NCBI GenBank assembly: GCA_902765225.1
Contig: CACWYV010000001.1
Location: 186,001-250,000, forward strand
Source of the DNA: Candidatus Avelusimicrobium intestinale
GTDB taxonomy: Bacteria > Elusimicrobiota > Elusimicrobia > Elusimicrobiales > Elusimicrobiaceae
Reading direction: 5' to 3'
Length of the DNA stretch: 64,000 nucleotides
Position numbers and translations under genes: made by a program
Notes under the pieces: model-generated
What the model was told of the DNA's origin: nothing
Seen by the model: only the letters and a program-made list of their open reading frames with translations
Database searches by the model: none
In this document: piece after piece, positions 55,202-63,905 of the stretch
How the letters are laid out: each line of letters begins with the position of its first letter
Numbering within the stretch: position 1 is the first letter of the stretch

Positions 55202-56026
55202 CTATAGATAACACACAATATTAAAGATCACAACGGCTGCCAAATACAAATACATATTAGGGATACGCAGACGGCGCGTTATGAAACTGATACATACAAA
55301 GAATAACACAATAACGGACCGCGTAATAAATTGTAAATCACACGCATTTAATCCTTTCAGGTAGAAAATCAACCCTAACACAATCATGCCGATAGTGAAA
55401 AACATTCCGATTATCTTGGCATAATAAATAGTGCGGTTCCAATCAAATTTAGTCAGGCCGAAAGACGCATTTCCGTCAGATTCATAACTGATTCGGATGC
55501 CTTGCCATTTAACGGGCAATGCAATAGCATTGAAGGCCACAAAGGGAGCCAGCATGCCCCAACAAACGTACCATAAAGGCGGTTGCTGCGCTACGGTTTG
55601 ATCGCCGAAGAAAGGAATTCCCACCAACAGCCAAATTAACAGAGCCAGAAGTAAAGTCAACGGTTTGAGGGAACCCCAAAAAAGCCGGTCGCCGATGGAA
55701 GCCGTAGTAATGGAAAGCCCGCGTTTAATAGAAAGCCAATTGTTAATTTCCGCGTTAAATTCCGTGAGGTTTTTGGTCTGGGCGATGTATTCTTCCTCGC
55801 GCGCCAAGGCTCCAAAGCAGAATGCGGCCAACACGGGCTGTGTGTTAAAAGAGGACAAATACCGCTCCGTTACGGACGGAATCGCATCCGTATCCTTTTT
55901 GTACAGGTGTTTCAAGAAAGGCCACATCACGAAGAATAACCCCAGGTTCTGGAATTTTAAATAATTCCACCCGGTTTGTAAAAAGAAGGAACGCACAAAA
56001 AAGCGCAAGTGTTGGGCAAAAGTCAT
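55202..56026 (-). CDS. PTS mannose-family IID component
   Basis: A 274-residue membrane protein with the EIID start (FFLQTGWNYLKFQNLGLFFVM) and LYKKDTDAIPSVTERYLSSFNTQ, then several C-terminal helices. With IIC it forms the sugar channel. I start at ATG 56026 with AAGAGG; the longer frame overlaps IIC. The sugar cannot be told from the sequence. Confidence 0.9.
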   Translation of the reverse strand: MTFAQHLRFFVRSFFLQTGWNYLKFQNLGLFFVMWPFLKHLYKKDTDAIPSVTERYLSSFNTQPVLAAFCFGALAREEEYIAQTKNLTEFNAEINNWLSIKRGLSITTASIGDRLFWGSLKPLTLLLALLIWLLVGIPFFGDQTVAQQPPLWYVCWGMLAPFVAFNAIALPVKWQGIRISYESDGNASFGLTKFDWNRTIYYAKIIGMFFTIGMIVLGLIFYLKGLNACDLQFITRSVIVLFFVCISFITRRLRIPNMYLYLAAVVIFNIVCYL

Positions 56027-56028
56027 AA

Positions 56029-56634
56029 TTACCTCTTTTTTAACCGAAACTCGGGAATGAGCGATACCAGCCCGATCCACGGTACCGCCATATATGCAAA
56101 CCGGCACGCGTAAAAGGCCCGTGAAGGGATATGCGGAATCAGCCATAACATTACTTTAGCCGCTCCCCAAATAAAAGCCGTAATCAACACAAGGTTCATC
56201 ACAAAACTGGCGGCCAATTCAAAAAAGATCACCCGGTTGATGGTATCGGGCCGCTTAACAATACGCTGTTCCCACAAGGGTAGTAGCCGCACGCGACGTT
56301 TACGCATGTATCGTTCGGCTTGGGCAAATAACGTAGCACATATTACTCCCCAAATAAAGGCAAAACACATTTCTATTCCCAAGGCGTGCAAGGCAATGGT
56401 AACGGCACAGCAAACGGTAGCACTGGGGGGCAGAATTGTCCCCAGTGGGCTGATATCGGAAAAAAGCAACTCGGTAAATATCCCGGCCTGAATACCGGCC
56501 ACCCAGTCCCCGGTCAGCAAGGCGAATATCGGCCCCGCGATAATACCGCGCGATAAAGTAAATTGAAAGGCGTGAGTAGTGTCCAATTCAATCAGAGCAG
56601 CCAGTACACATAAACTCCACAGTTCAGGCGTCAT
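56029..56634 (-). CDS. PTS mannose-family IIC component (short)
   Basis: About 201 residues with the IIC core GIIAGPIFALLTGDWVAGIQ and GTILPPSATVCCAVTIAL. Shorter than classical ManY (about 265). It overlaps IIB by 11 bases; the start is ATG 56634 with GAGG. Confidence 0.85.
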   Translation of the reverse strand: MTPELWSLCVLAALIELDTTHAFQFTLSRGIIAGPIFALLTGDWVAGIQAGIFTELLFSDISPLGTILPPSATVCCAVTIALHALGIEMCFAFIWGVICATLFAQAERYMRKRRVRLLPLWEQRIVKRPDTINRVIFFELAASFVMNLVLITAFIWGAAKVMLWLIPHIPSRAFYACRFAYMAVPWIGLVSLIPEFRLKKR

Positions 56635-57097
56635 GTAAAACCTCACTTAACGATATAGAAGGCGCATTCGGTACGGCACGCGTTTCAATGCCGACCCCTA
56701 AATCACGGATGAGGCGTAACTGGTGTTTGTCGTCCTCGTTTAAAAATACGTTGTCGGCCAATTTTTGGGCGCCTTCTTTAAAATGCATCCCGCCAATATT
56801 GACAGAGGTTACCTGCAACCCGTCCGTCAGTAGTTCCGTAAAATCTTGTAAGCAATCCATTAGCAAAAACAACCGTCGGTTTGTTTGCGCCGCGTAACGT
56901 GCGATTTTGTTGGTATCCAAAAAAACGAGTTCATATTCATAGGGCAGACTCAGGCGCAGCAGTGTGCGGTTGAGCGAACGGGTATTGCGTTTGGTGCAAG
57001 GAATGATTACCTCGTCCACATTCAACTGCGGCAGCCAGGCCTGAACCACTTGACCATGAATTAAACGATCGTCCACGCGTGCAAAAATAACCGGCAT
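56624..57097 (-). CDS. PTS mannose-family IIB component
   Basis: A 157-residue IIB with the phospho-His14 in ARVDDRLIHGQVVQAW. It receives phosphate from IIA and gives it to the sugar. It abuts IIA. Confidence 0.93.
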   Translation of the reverse strand: MPVIFARVDDRLIHGQVVQAWLPQLNVDEVIIPCTKRNTRSLNRTLLRLSLPYEYELVFLDTNKIARYAAQTNRRLFLLMDCLQDFTELLTDGLQVTSVNIGGMHFKEGAQKLADNVFLNEDDKHQLRLIRDLGVGIETRAVPNAPSISLSEVLHDA

Positions 57098-57504
57098 TAC
57101 AACCCCTTAATTAACAGTTCGGTCGCATTGATAACGGCACGTTTTCCGTCGGCTTCAATTTTTTCAGCCAATTCTTTGGCGGATAATTTTTTGCGGCTGT
57201 TGATAGCCGTTAAAAGCATGCTCAAATTAAGCCCCGTAATTACGTGGCAGTTGGGCAAGTCTTTCGTGGCGGTGAGCGAAATGTTGGTCGCGCTTCCGCC
57301 GAAAATATCTGTTAAAACAACGGCTCCTTCCGGGCAAGCCGCCAACGCTTTTTGCAGTTTTTCGGCTTCCTGTTGGACGGAGGAAATCGTTGTTACGGCA
57401 AAAGTAACAAAATCTTCTCCGGCCGGTTTGCCGATAATCTGCGAGGCCGTGTTTAACATTTCTTGGGCCAAGTTGCCATGGGCAACCAGAATGATTTTTA
57501 CCAT
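57097..57504 (-). CDS. PTS mannose-family IIA component
   Basis: A 135-residue IIA with the active His9 in IILVAHGNLAQEML and VLTDIFGGSATNI. It is phosphorylated by HPr. It lies right after rapZ. Confidence 0.93.
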   Translation of the reverse strand: MVKIILVAHGNLAQEMLNTASQIIGKPAGEDFVTFAVTTISSVQQEAEKLQKALAACPEGAVVLTDIFGGSATNISLTATKDLPNCHVITGLNLSMLLTAINSRKKLSAKELAEKIEADGKRAVINATELLIKGL

Positions 57505-57506
57505 AT

Positions 57507-58364
57507 TTACACCCCTATATCTCTATGAAATTCCGAGGCGCTTAACCTCAGTTTTTTTAAGTCTTCCGCCAATTTATGTGCCATGAATACGCTGCGGTGT
57601 CTGCCGCCGGTGCATCCCATGGCAATGGTTAAATAACTCTTTCCTTCCTTGATATATTTGGGAAGAAGGAACTTAATTAAATCGGCAAATTTTTCTACAA
57701 ATTCATATGATTCGTCAAAAGACATGATATATTTTTGGACTGCCGGATCCAATCCGTTTTTCTCTTTTAATTCGGGAACATAATACGGGTTGGGCAGAAA
57801 ACGCACATCCATTACAATATCACATTCCTTCGGTAATCCGTATTTAAATCCGAAAGACATGACGGAAATTTGCATTTCTCCCGCCCGTTTGAGGGATAAC
57901 AAAGACGATAATTTTTCTTTTAATTCACCCAATTTTAAATTGGAAGTATCAATGATTTCATCGGCTAAGCGCAGCATAGGTTCCATGACTTTGCGTTCGT
58001 GGTCTATGGCGGTTACTAATTTTTGATGGATGGGATGTTTGTGTTTCGTTTCCGAGAAACGGCGGATTAAGCACTCGTCTGACGCGTTTAGAAAAATGAC
58101 TTTAACGGAAAAATCTGCCTTGGCCAGAGATTTAATCAATTTGGGCATTTGCTGCAAACTGGAACCTTCGCGTATGTCTATTCCCAGGGCAATGTTGCTG
58201 GTGTCGGGGTTTTGGCGCACGTAAGAAATAAAATTTTCAAATAAAGCCAACGGTAGATTGTCCACGCAGTAAAAACCCAGATCGCCGAACATTTTGAGCG
58301 CTTGCGATTTCCCCGCACCGCTCATACCGGTAATGATGAAAATGCGTTTGCGTTCATTTTGCAT
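57507..58364 (-). CDS. rapZ: RNase adapter / nucleotide-binding protein RapZ
   Basis: A 285-residue P-loop protein with [26 protein letters not shown] at the N-terminus, and C-terminal [21 protein letters not shown]. In E. coli it controls glucosamine-6-phosphate synthase; in other groups its role is less known. It overlaps hprK by 11 bases. Confidence 0.95.
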   Translation of the reverse strand: MQNERKRIFIITGMSGAGKSQALKMFGDLGFYCVDNLPLALFENFISYVRQNPDTSNIALGIDIREGSSLQQMPKLIKSLAKADFSVKVIFLNASDECLIRRFSETKHKHPIHQKLVTAIDHERKVMEPMLRLADEIIDTSNLKLGELKEKLSSLLSLKRAGEMQISVMSFGFKYGLPKECDIVMDVRFLPNPYYVPELKEKNGLDPAVQKYIMSFDESYEFVEKFADLIKFLLPKYIKEGKSYLTIAMGCTGGRHRSVFMAHKLAEDLKKLRLSASEFHRDIGV

Positions 58365-59310
58365 GGGCAGTTCCGTTTCCTTTTTTCATTTTATCTAAGA
58401 TTTTCTGGCTAAACTCTTTGGCCGAAAAAATACCCTGGCTCTTGAGTTGTTGGTTCAAAGCGGCGACTTCTATCAACACAGCCAGATTGCGTCCCGGCGT
58501 AACAGGTAATACGAGCGAGGGAATTTCCACGCCTAAAATATCGGTTGTTTTTTGTTCTACCCCCAACCGGTCCAACGGTTGCTTGGAGGGGGAAGTCAGT
58601 ACGACTTCCATATCTATTTTTGTTTCGTCCAACGTAGAGCCGACGCCAAACAAGAGCGGCACGTCCAAAATTCCCAACCCGCGTACTTCCATGTAGTGTT
58701 TGAGCATGGTGGGACAAGAACCGATTAAATACCGTCCTCGGCTTTTTTGAATTTCCACCACGTCGTCGGCTACCAAGATATGCCCGCGTTTGATCAGTTC
58801 CAAGGCGCACTCGCTTTTGCCGATGCCGGATTCGCCGCGGATGAGTACCCCCATACCGCTTACGTCCACCAATACACCGTGCACGTGGGTAACCGGGGCC
58901 AGTTTTTCGTCTAAAAAGCGGGAAAATTCCGCCACGAACGCGGCCGACTCCATGGCTGTTTTAAGTACGGGTACATCTGCCCCTAAGCAGGCCTTGCGTA
59001 CGGCGGGGGGAGGAATTAAGTCCGCCGTCATAATGACGCACGGCACATCCCCTTGGCTGAGCATTTTGGAAACATTGGCCCGCAGGCGGGTCTTGTTTTC
59101 TTTTAAACAAAAAGCGTGTTCTCCGCGCCCGAATACTTGCACGGAGTTCGCCCGGAAATTATCCAAATGCCCTCCTAGCGCCAACCCGGGGCGGTTGACA
59201 CTGCCCAGGGTAATCTCGCGCTGGATATACCGTTTGCCGCAGACCAACTCCAGATTAAGGCGTTTAATCTGGAGTAGTTCTGCTACGGTAATGGATTTGG
59301 TAAATTCCAT
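58354..59310 (-). CDS. hprK: HPr kinase/phosphorylase
   Basis: A 318-residue HprK with an N-terminal MurE-like domain, the Walker [20 protein letters not shown] (near residue 160), DDVVEI and the HprK signature [11 protein letters not shown]. It phosphorylates HPr on Ser46, so this organism can reset PTS activity by metabolic state. Confidence 0.97.
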   Translation of the reverse strand: MEFTKSITVAELLQIKRLNLELVCGKRYIQREITLGSVNRPGLALGGHLDNFRANSVQVFGRGEHAFCLKENKTRLRANVSKMLSQGDVPCVIMTADLIPPPAVRKACLGADVPVLKTAMESAAFVAEFSRFLDEKLAPVTHVHGVLVDVSGMGVLIRGESGIGKSECALELIKRGHILVADDVVEIQKSRGRYLIGSCPTMLKHYMEVRGLGILDVPLLFGVGSTLDETKIDMEVVLTSPSKQPLDRLGVEQKTTDILGVEIPSLVLPVTPGRNLAVLIEVAALNQQLKSQGIFSAKEFSQKILDKMKKGNGTAHAK

Positions 59311-59322
59311 CGGGGCTCCGGT

Positions 59323-59874
59323 CTATTTCCGTTTTACCGGCTGAATTAAACCGTACGTTCCGTCCAACCGTTTAAAAATAAGGTTAATTTGTTTGGAATC
59401 TTCATCCAAGAAAATCCAGAAGGAATAACCTAACCGTTCCATTTCATAGGCGGCATCTTCCGGATTCATGGGAGCAACTTCCACTTGCTTGATAACGGAA
59501 AATTTTACGTCCGTTTGCGGCATCATCACGGCATCGGTAAACGGTTCCACAGCAGCCATTTTGACGGCGCGCTTGCTGGTTTTGCGTGCTTTGGCTTTGT
59601 TTTTAATTTTTTTGGCTTGAGCTTCGGCTTTGACGGCCGCGGCGTCAATGGCTTTGTAGAGGTTATCCTCTACGGCGCTGGCGCTGATGGTGCTTTTGGC
59701 GCCGGTGTGCAAAACAATTTCTGCTTTTTGATAAATTTTCTTTTCTACCGAAATAAAAACTTGCGCAGAAACGATATTGTCAAAAAAATTCTCAATCTTT
59801 CCCACGCGGGTGTTGATAAATTCTTTGATGGCCGGAGTCAGTTTAATGTTTTTGGCCGTAATCTTGATATCCAT
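59323..59874 (-). CDS. hpf: Ribosome hibernation promoting factor (long HPF)
   Basis: A 183-residue protein: an N-terminal ribosome-binding domain (ITAKNIKLTPAIKEFINTRVGKIENFF) and C-terminal domain (VEVAPMNPEDAAYEMERLGYSFWIFLDE). The long form makes 100S ribosomes. GGAGG precedes the ATG. It is first in the PTS operon. Confidence 0.95.
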   Translation of the reverse strand: MDIKITAKNIKLTPAIKEFINTRVGKIENFFDNIVSAQVFISVEKKIYQKAEIVLHTGAKSTISASAVEDNLYKAIDAAAVKAEAQAKKIKNKAKARKTSKRAVKMAAVEPFTDAVMMPQTDVKFSVIKQVEVAPMNPEDAAYEMERLGYSFWIFLDEDSKQINLIFKRLDGTYGLIQPVKRK

Positions 59875-59916
59875 AATTCCTCCGATAATTAATTACGAGA
59901 GATTCCCCGTAAAAGT

Positions 59917-59945
59917 ATTAAATCATTATAAAGGGCGGCTGTCAA
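59917..59945 (-). promoter_or_regulatory. Promoter of the hpf-PTS operon
   Basis: On minus: TTGACA (59940-59945), 17-bp spacer, TTTAAT (59917-59922), and TATAAT inside the spacer. Confidence 0.6.
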
Positions 59946-60119
59946 TCCTTCGCGCGCGTTGTGCGCGTAGGAGCACCGCGGAATAAACCGCTATAACCGG
60001 GTGATGATGTAATTTAGATTTCTTTGATGTTTCTCCTAAAGGGGTGTAGCCATAGTGTAGGCACAAAAGGTCAAAAAATCAAGGGGGTATCGGTCATCAA
60101 TATGTTGTTTCGCACCCAA
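59946..60119. other. Intergenic stretch between hpf and the repeat near 60.1 kb
   Basis: No gene or known RNA is recognised. It holds a CGCGC-GTTGT-GCGCG hairpin near 59951 and GCGG/CCGC. On minus this lies upstream of the hpf promoter. Confidence 0.4.
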
Positions 60120-60155
60120 TAATGTCATTCCGTGCTTGACACGGAATCTCTCCAC
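60120..60155. repeat. Dispersed palindromic repeat, copy B
   Basis: TAATGTCATTCCGTGCTTGA then CACGGAATCTCTCCAC. TTCCGTG/CACGGAA forms a perfect stem. Its reverse complement aligns with 24633-24668. Confidence 0.78.
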
Positions 60156-60164
60156 TTTTTAAAA

Positions 60165-60196
60165 ACACCACCCCGGGCATATGCCCGGGGTGGTGT
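60165..60196. terminator. Terminator of the ferritin-like gene (32-bp perfect palindrome)
   Basis: ACACCACCCCGGGCAT and its exact inverse; on minus followed by TTTTTAAAAAG. Confidence 0.9.
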
Positions 60197-60215
60197 GAGT
60201 CGTCAACGAGTGCCT

Positions 60216-60746
60216 TTATTTCTTCTTACATTGGCAGGTGGCAGAAGCGGGAAGTTTCAGTTGGAAATCCCGGCTGATGTCCTCCAATTCCTGCTCGTGT
60301 TCAATTTCATCCTGCAAGATTTGACGGATGATATGAGAAGTAATCAGGTCTTTATTAAACACGTATTTCAGGAGTTTATTGTACACTTCAATGGCACAAC
60401 GTTCCCCCTGCAAATTTTGTTTTAGCACGTTAGCGGCATCGTGGTTTTTGGGTGTCAAATAACCACAGGTGCTTTGTTTGTACCATTCCTCCGGGCTGAG
60501 CACCGGCGTGCCGCCCAATTCTATGATACGTTTAGCCAATTTCTGGGCGTGCTCCAATTCTTCGGCGGCGTGTTCTTCCAATTCCGGCCGTAAGGAACTG
60601 GCCATCAGTCCGCAGGCCACTTGGGCCCCCGCCCAGTATTGATAATAGGCCAACCATTCGTCGCTAAAGGCCTGGTTGAGCAGGCGGATGAGTTCTTGAA
60701 TATCAAGCCCGGCTTGCTCCACGATTTTTTGACCGGTCATTCCCAT
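60216..60746 (-). CDS. Ferritin-like diiron protein
   Basis: A 176-residue four-helix ferritin-like protein with two diiron half-motifs: LNQAFSDEWLAYYQYW with EEHAAEELEHA, then NLQGERCAIEVYNKLLKY with ILQDEIEHEQELEDI. Relatives store iron or protect DNA from peroxide. The C-terminus CQCKKK could bind metal. It complements the oxygen-defence operon at 34.7 kb. Confidence 0.85.
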   Translation of the reverse strand: MGMTGQKIVEQAGLDIQELIRLLNQAFSDEWLAYYQYWAGAQVACGLMASSLRPELEEHAAEELEHAQKLAKRIIELGGTPVLSPEEWYKQSTCGYLTPKNHDAANVLKQNLQGERCAIEVYNKLLKYVFNKDLITSHIIRQILQDEIEHEQELEDISRDFQLKLPASATCQCKKK

Positions 60747-60772
60747 AAAATACCCCCTGATACATATAAAAT

Positions 60773-60798
60773 ATGCCCCGGTGTTGAAATCGGGGCAT
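60773..60798 (-). terminator. Terminator of the 60.8-kb prepilin
   Basis: ATGCCCCG/CGGGGCAT stem with a 10-nt loop; weak T tract on minus. Confidence 0.65.
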
Positions 60799-60844
60799 TT
60801 TCAGTATATCAGTTTCCGGGGTTGTTTCTGCCGGGAAAAAAGGG

Positions 60845-61375
60845 TTAGAGCATGGTGATCTTATACCAATCACAGTCGCCCGAGGCAGTATAATAAGTCG
60901 CTCCGACGGACTTACAAAATTTTGCGTGCGCGGTGTTGCACGAGCGGCAAAAGACTCCGTGCCGATTCCAAACAGAGCCACCGTTCGTGGTGTAGTAGGA
61001 ATATACCCAACAGGGAAGATCGTTGCGGCCGGGGTAGCAACACAAAATTTCAAAATTGCCGCTACCGTTGAACTGACACGTTACATCATCCATAGTCAGC
61101 TTGGTCTTGGATGCATTTAACGTGCCCTCGGGCAAGAGACTAAATAACTTAAAGTTAGTTGTGTTCCACGCTCCGTTATTTAGGAAGTATTCTTCTTGGC
61201 TTCGGACGAACGCACTGCCAACCGTTTGTAAATACGCAAAGCGGGATTTGTTGACCGATTTTTTATATTGCGTCACGGCTGTCGTTGCCAGTATGCCGAT
61301 AATTAAAACAACTACCAGTAGTTCTATGAGTGTAAAGCCTTGTTGGGCTAAGGAATTATATTTGCTTTTAAGCAT
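60845..61375 (-). CDS. Type IV prepilin-like protein (orphan, Cys-rich)
   Basis: A 176-residue protein. The 13-residue leader MLKSKYNSLAQQG| precedes FTLIELLVVVLIIGILATTAVTQYK. The mature domain is rich in Cys and aromatics (CCYPGRNDLPCWVYSYY, CRSCNTAHAKFC), which suggests a disulfide-locked head. AAGGAG precedes the ATG. On minus, an extended -10 (TTTGC-TACAAT, 61412-61417) matches the one in the 49-50 kb direct repeats. Confidence 0.93.
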   Translation of the reverse strand: MLKSKYNSLAQQGFTLIELLVVVLIIGILATTAVTQYKKSVNKSRFAYLQTVGSAFVRSQEEYFLNNGAWNTTNFKLFSLLPEGTLNASKTKLTMDDVTCQFNGSGNFEILCCYPGRNDLPCWVYSYYTTNGGSVWNRHGVFCRSCNTAHAKFCKSVGATYYTASGDCDWYKITML

Positions 61376-61417
61376 TTTTTCCTCTCCTTGTATAGGTATT
61401 ACCAGATGATTTATTGT

Positions 61418-61573
61418 AGCAAATTTAGGGAACGCGGAACGGAAATTATGAATCCGGTTATTATTCCGTGTAAAAGGGACCGGCTATCCGGCTGAAACTT
61501 TACTGCCTGGCTGCCGGTTTTGATCCTCATCATCGGCTCGTTAGCCGCGGGGACCGGGCGGATTAAATTTTAA
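61418..61573. other. Intergenic stretch before the pyr promoter
   Basis: No gene recognised. CCGGC...GCCGG then TTTT (about 61486-61520) and CGGCT-CGTT-AGCCG (near 61535) are possible hairpins. A 15-codon ORF at 61448 has only a weak ribosome site. Confidence 0.35.
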
Positions 61574-61631
61574 TTGACATCCAGCACACAGATTGATAAA
61601 CTAAATTAATTTAGGCAATTTTTTCTTGCCT
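61574..61631 (+). promoter_or_regulatory. pyrBC promoter and small leader hairpin
   Basis: TTGACA (61574-61579), 17-bp spacer, TAAACT (61597-61602). The short leader has AGGCAA/TTGCCT (61613-61631) with a T-rich loop, ahead of AGGGAG. No PyrR-binding anti-antiterminator is evident. Confidence 0.65.
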
Positions 61632-61648
61632 TAAAAAGGGAGTCTTCC

Positions 61649-62602
61649 ATGCGCTGTACTACTTCACTGTACGGAAAGGATGTGTTAGATGTTTCCGCCT
61701 TAACGCTTGCGGATATAGACCTTATTTTTCAGACGGCTGACCGGATGAAAAAAAGACTCAAACAGAAAATTAAGAAAAGTTCATATCTGAAGGGAAAAGC
61801 CATCATTAACTTATTTTACGAACCGAGTACCCGAACAAGAACTTCTTTTGAATTAGCCGGTAAATACCTAGGGGCAGATGTTATTAATTTTACAACATCT
61901 GCCTCTAGTTTATTAAAGGGGGAAAGTTTTCGCGATACGCTGCTTACCTTACAATCCATGCATTGCGATGCGGTTATTTTGCGCCACCCGGTGGAAGGGG
62001 CCGCTGCCTTTGCCGCCCGGGAACTGTCCCCGGTGGTGATTAACGCCGGTGACGGGGCACACGCACACCCCACGCAAGCGTTGCTGGATTTGTTTACATT
62101 GCGTGAAAAAGGCCTGCGCCTTAACGGTCTTAAAATGGTCATTGTAGGAGATATTTTGCATAGCCGTGTGGCGCGTTCCAATATCGCATTATGGACGAAA
62201 TACGGGGCCGACATTCACGTGTGCGGGCCGGGTTCACTCTTGCCGCACGATTTGGCCGCGTTGGGCGTGACCGTACACGATCATATAGAGGATGCGCTCA
62301 AAGACGCTTACGTTATCAATGCGCTGCGCATTCAGTTGGAGCGTCAACAAAAAGGGATGTTTCCCTCTCCGCGGGAATACGCCCGGTTGTTTGGTATAAC
62401 CGACCAACGGCTCAAGTTGGCCAAACCCGGGGCGGTTATTTTGCATCCCGGGCCTCTCAACCGCGGCTTGGAAATTGCCTGGGAGACGGCCTATAACAGC
62501 CAATCGGCCGTTTTACAACAAGTAGAAAACGGTGTAGCCATCCGTATGGCACTACTCGCGTTGACCTTGAAAGGAGAAAATTTAGATGAAAATTTTGATT
62601 AA
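61649..62602 (+). CDS. pyrB: Aspartate carbamoyltransferase catalytic chain
   Basis: A 317-residue ATCase. The carbamoyl-phosphate motif is FYEPSTRTRTSFELAG; HPTQALLDLFTLRE and HPGPLNRGLEI complete the active site. It condenses aspartate and carbamoyl phosphate in pyrimidine synthesis. It overlaps pyrC by 17 bases. No pyrI follows, so allosteric control would differ from E. coli. Confidence 0.97.
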   Translation: MRCTTSLYGKDVLDVSALTLADIDLIFQTADRMKKRLKQKIKKSSYLKGKAIINLFYEPSTRTRTSFELAGKYLGADVINFTTSASSLLKGESFRDTLLTLQSMHCDAVILRHPVEGAAAFAARELSPVVINAGDGAHAHPTQALLDLFTLREKGLRLNGLKMVIVGDILHSRVARSNIALWTKYGADIHVCGPGSLLPHDLAALGVTVHDHIEDALKDAYVINALRIQLERQQKGMFPSPREYARLFGITDQRLKLAKPGAVILHPGPLNRGLEIAWETAYNSQSAVLQQVENGVAIRMALLALTLKGENLDENFD

Positions 62603-63878
62603 AAACGGACACGTGGTGGATCCCAGCCAATCACTTAACGCGACGGCGGATATTTTGGTGGAAGACAACCGTATTGCACAAGTGGCTCCGCATATTCACG
62701 TCGCGTGCGACCGCGAGGTGGACGCCTCCGGATTAACGGTTATTCCCGGACTGGTAGATGTTCACACGCATTTACGCGAACCGGGATATGAGGCCAAGGA
62801 AGATATTGTCTCCGGCACCCAGGCCGCGGCACATGGAGGCGTAACTACGGTGGCGTGTATGCCTAACACGCACCCGGTGGTAGATACTTCTATTGTTTTA
62901 TCCGGCATTCAAGAGCGGGCGGCCCGGCAAGCCTGGGCTCATGTGGAAGTGATTGGGGCTATTACGAAAGGCAGTCAAGGCAAAGAGTTGGCCGAAATGG
63001 GCGATATGGCCGCGCACGGGGCGATAGCTTTTTCCGACGACGGACATTACGTTTCATCCGCGCGCATGTTTTTGTTGGCTGCCCAGTATGCGAAAGGGAT
63101 TCATAAACCGCTTATTTCCCACTCCCTAGATGAAGAACTCAATACCCAAGGTTTCATGCACGAAGGGGTTGTGTCGGCTCACTTGGGGATTCCCGGCGTT
63201 GCGTCGGTGGCGGAAGATATAGCCGTAGCGCGGGATTGCCTGATTGCCCAATATACCGGCGCCCATATCCACATAGCACATATTTCTACCAAAGGCGCAG
63301 TGGATATCGTGCGTCATTTTAAAGCACAAGGGGTACGCGTCACGGCCGAGGCCACCGTTCATCACTTAACTCTAACAGATGAAGCGTGTGCGGGATTCAA
63401 TACGGCCGCCAAAGTCAGCCCTCCCTTGCGCAGTGCGGAACATGTGCGCGCCTTGCGCGAGGGAATTTTGGACGGCACCTTGGATGCAATTGTGACGGAC
63501 CATTCCCCGCATGCGCCGGAAGAAAAAGACGTGGAATTTCGGTTTGCCCCCAACGGCTTTACCGGGTTGGAAACCTCGCTAGGGGTTGTGTTGACCGATT
63601 TGTATCATACCGGGGTAATGGATTTGCCCACACTTGTTACGAAGATGAGTTACGCACCGGCCCAACTGTTTGGATTATCCGGCGGAACGCTCCGTCCGGG
63701 AGCTGCCGCAGATATAACACTGGTGGATCTCAACCGGGAGTGGACGGTAGATAGCCACTATTTCTACACGCGCGGAAAATTTACGCCTTTTGAAGGTAAA
63801 AAATGCAAAGGCCAAGCCGTAGCGACTATGCTATCGGGGAAGTTTGTTATGGAAAACGGAAAAGTTTTATGCAATTAA
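62586..63878 (+). CDS. pyrC: Dihydroorotase (class I)
   Basis: A 430-residue amidohydrolase with metal ligands DVHTHLREPGYEAKED, ISHSLDE, HIAHISTKGAVD and VTDHSPHAPEEK. It closes carbamoyl-aspartate to dihydroorotate. This is the type-I form that often works with PyrB. Confidence 0.97.
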   Translation: MKILIKNGHVVDPSQSLNATADILVEDNRIAQVAPHIHVACDREVDASGLTVIPGLVDVHTHLREPGYEAKEDIVSGTQAAAHGGVTTVACMPNTHPVVDTSIVLSGIQERAARQAWAHVEVIGAITKGSQGKELAEMGDMAAHGAIAFSDDGHYVSSARMFLLAAQYAKGIHKPLISHSLDEELNTQGFMHEGVVSAHLGIPGVASVAEDIAVARDCLIAQYTGAHIHIAHISTKGAVDIVRHFKAQGVRVTAEATVHHLTLTDEACAGFNTAAKVSPPLRSAEHVRALREGILDGTLDAIVTDHSPHAPEEKDVEFRFAPNGFTGLETSLGVVLTDLYHTGVMDLPTLVTKMSYAPAQLFGLSGGTLRPGAAADITLVDLNREWTVDSHYFYTRGKFTPFEGKKCKGQAVATMLSGKFVMENGKVLCN

Positions 63879-63905
63879 TAGATGTGTCACAAGGAGTTTT
63901 TTATC

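Noticed and set aside
56027-56146. 40-residue N-terminal extension of the PTS IID frame
   Set aside because: It lies within IIC in another frame and has no family match; ATG 56026 has its own AAGAGG.
61448-61495. 15-codon ORF as a pyrimidine leader peptide
   Set aside because: It lies upstream of the likely pyrB promoter, has only a weak ribosome site and no attenuator arrangement.
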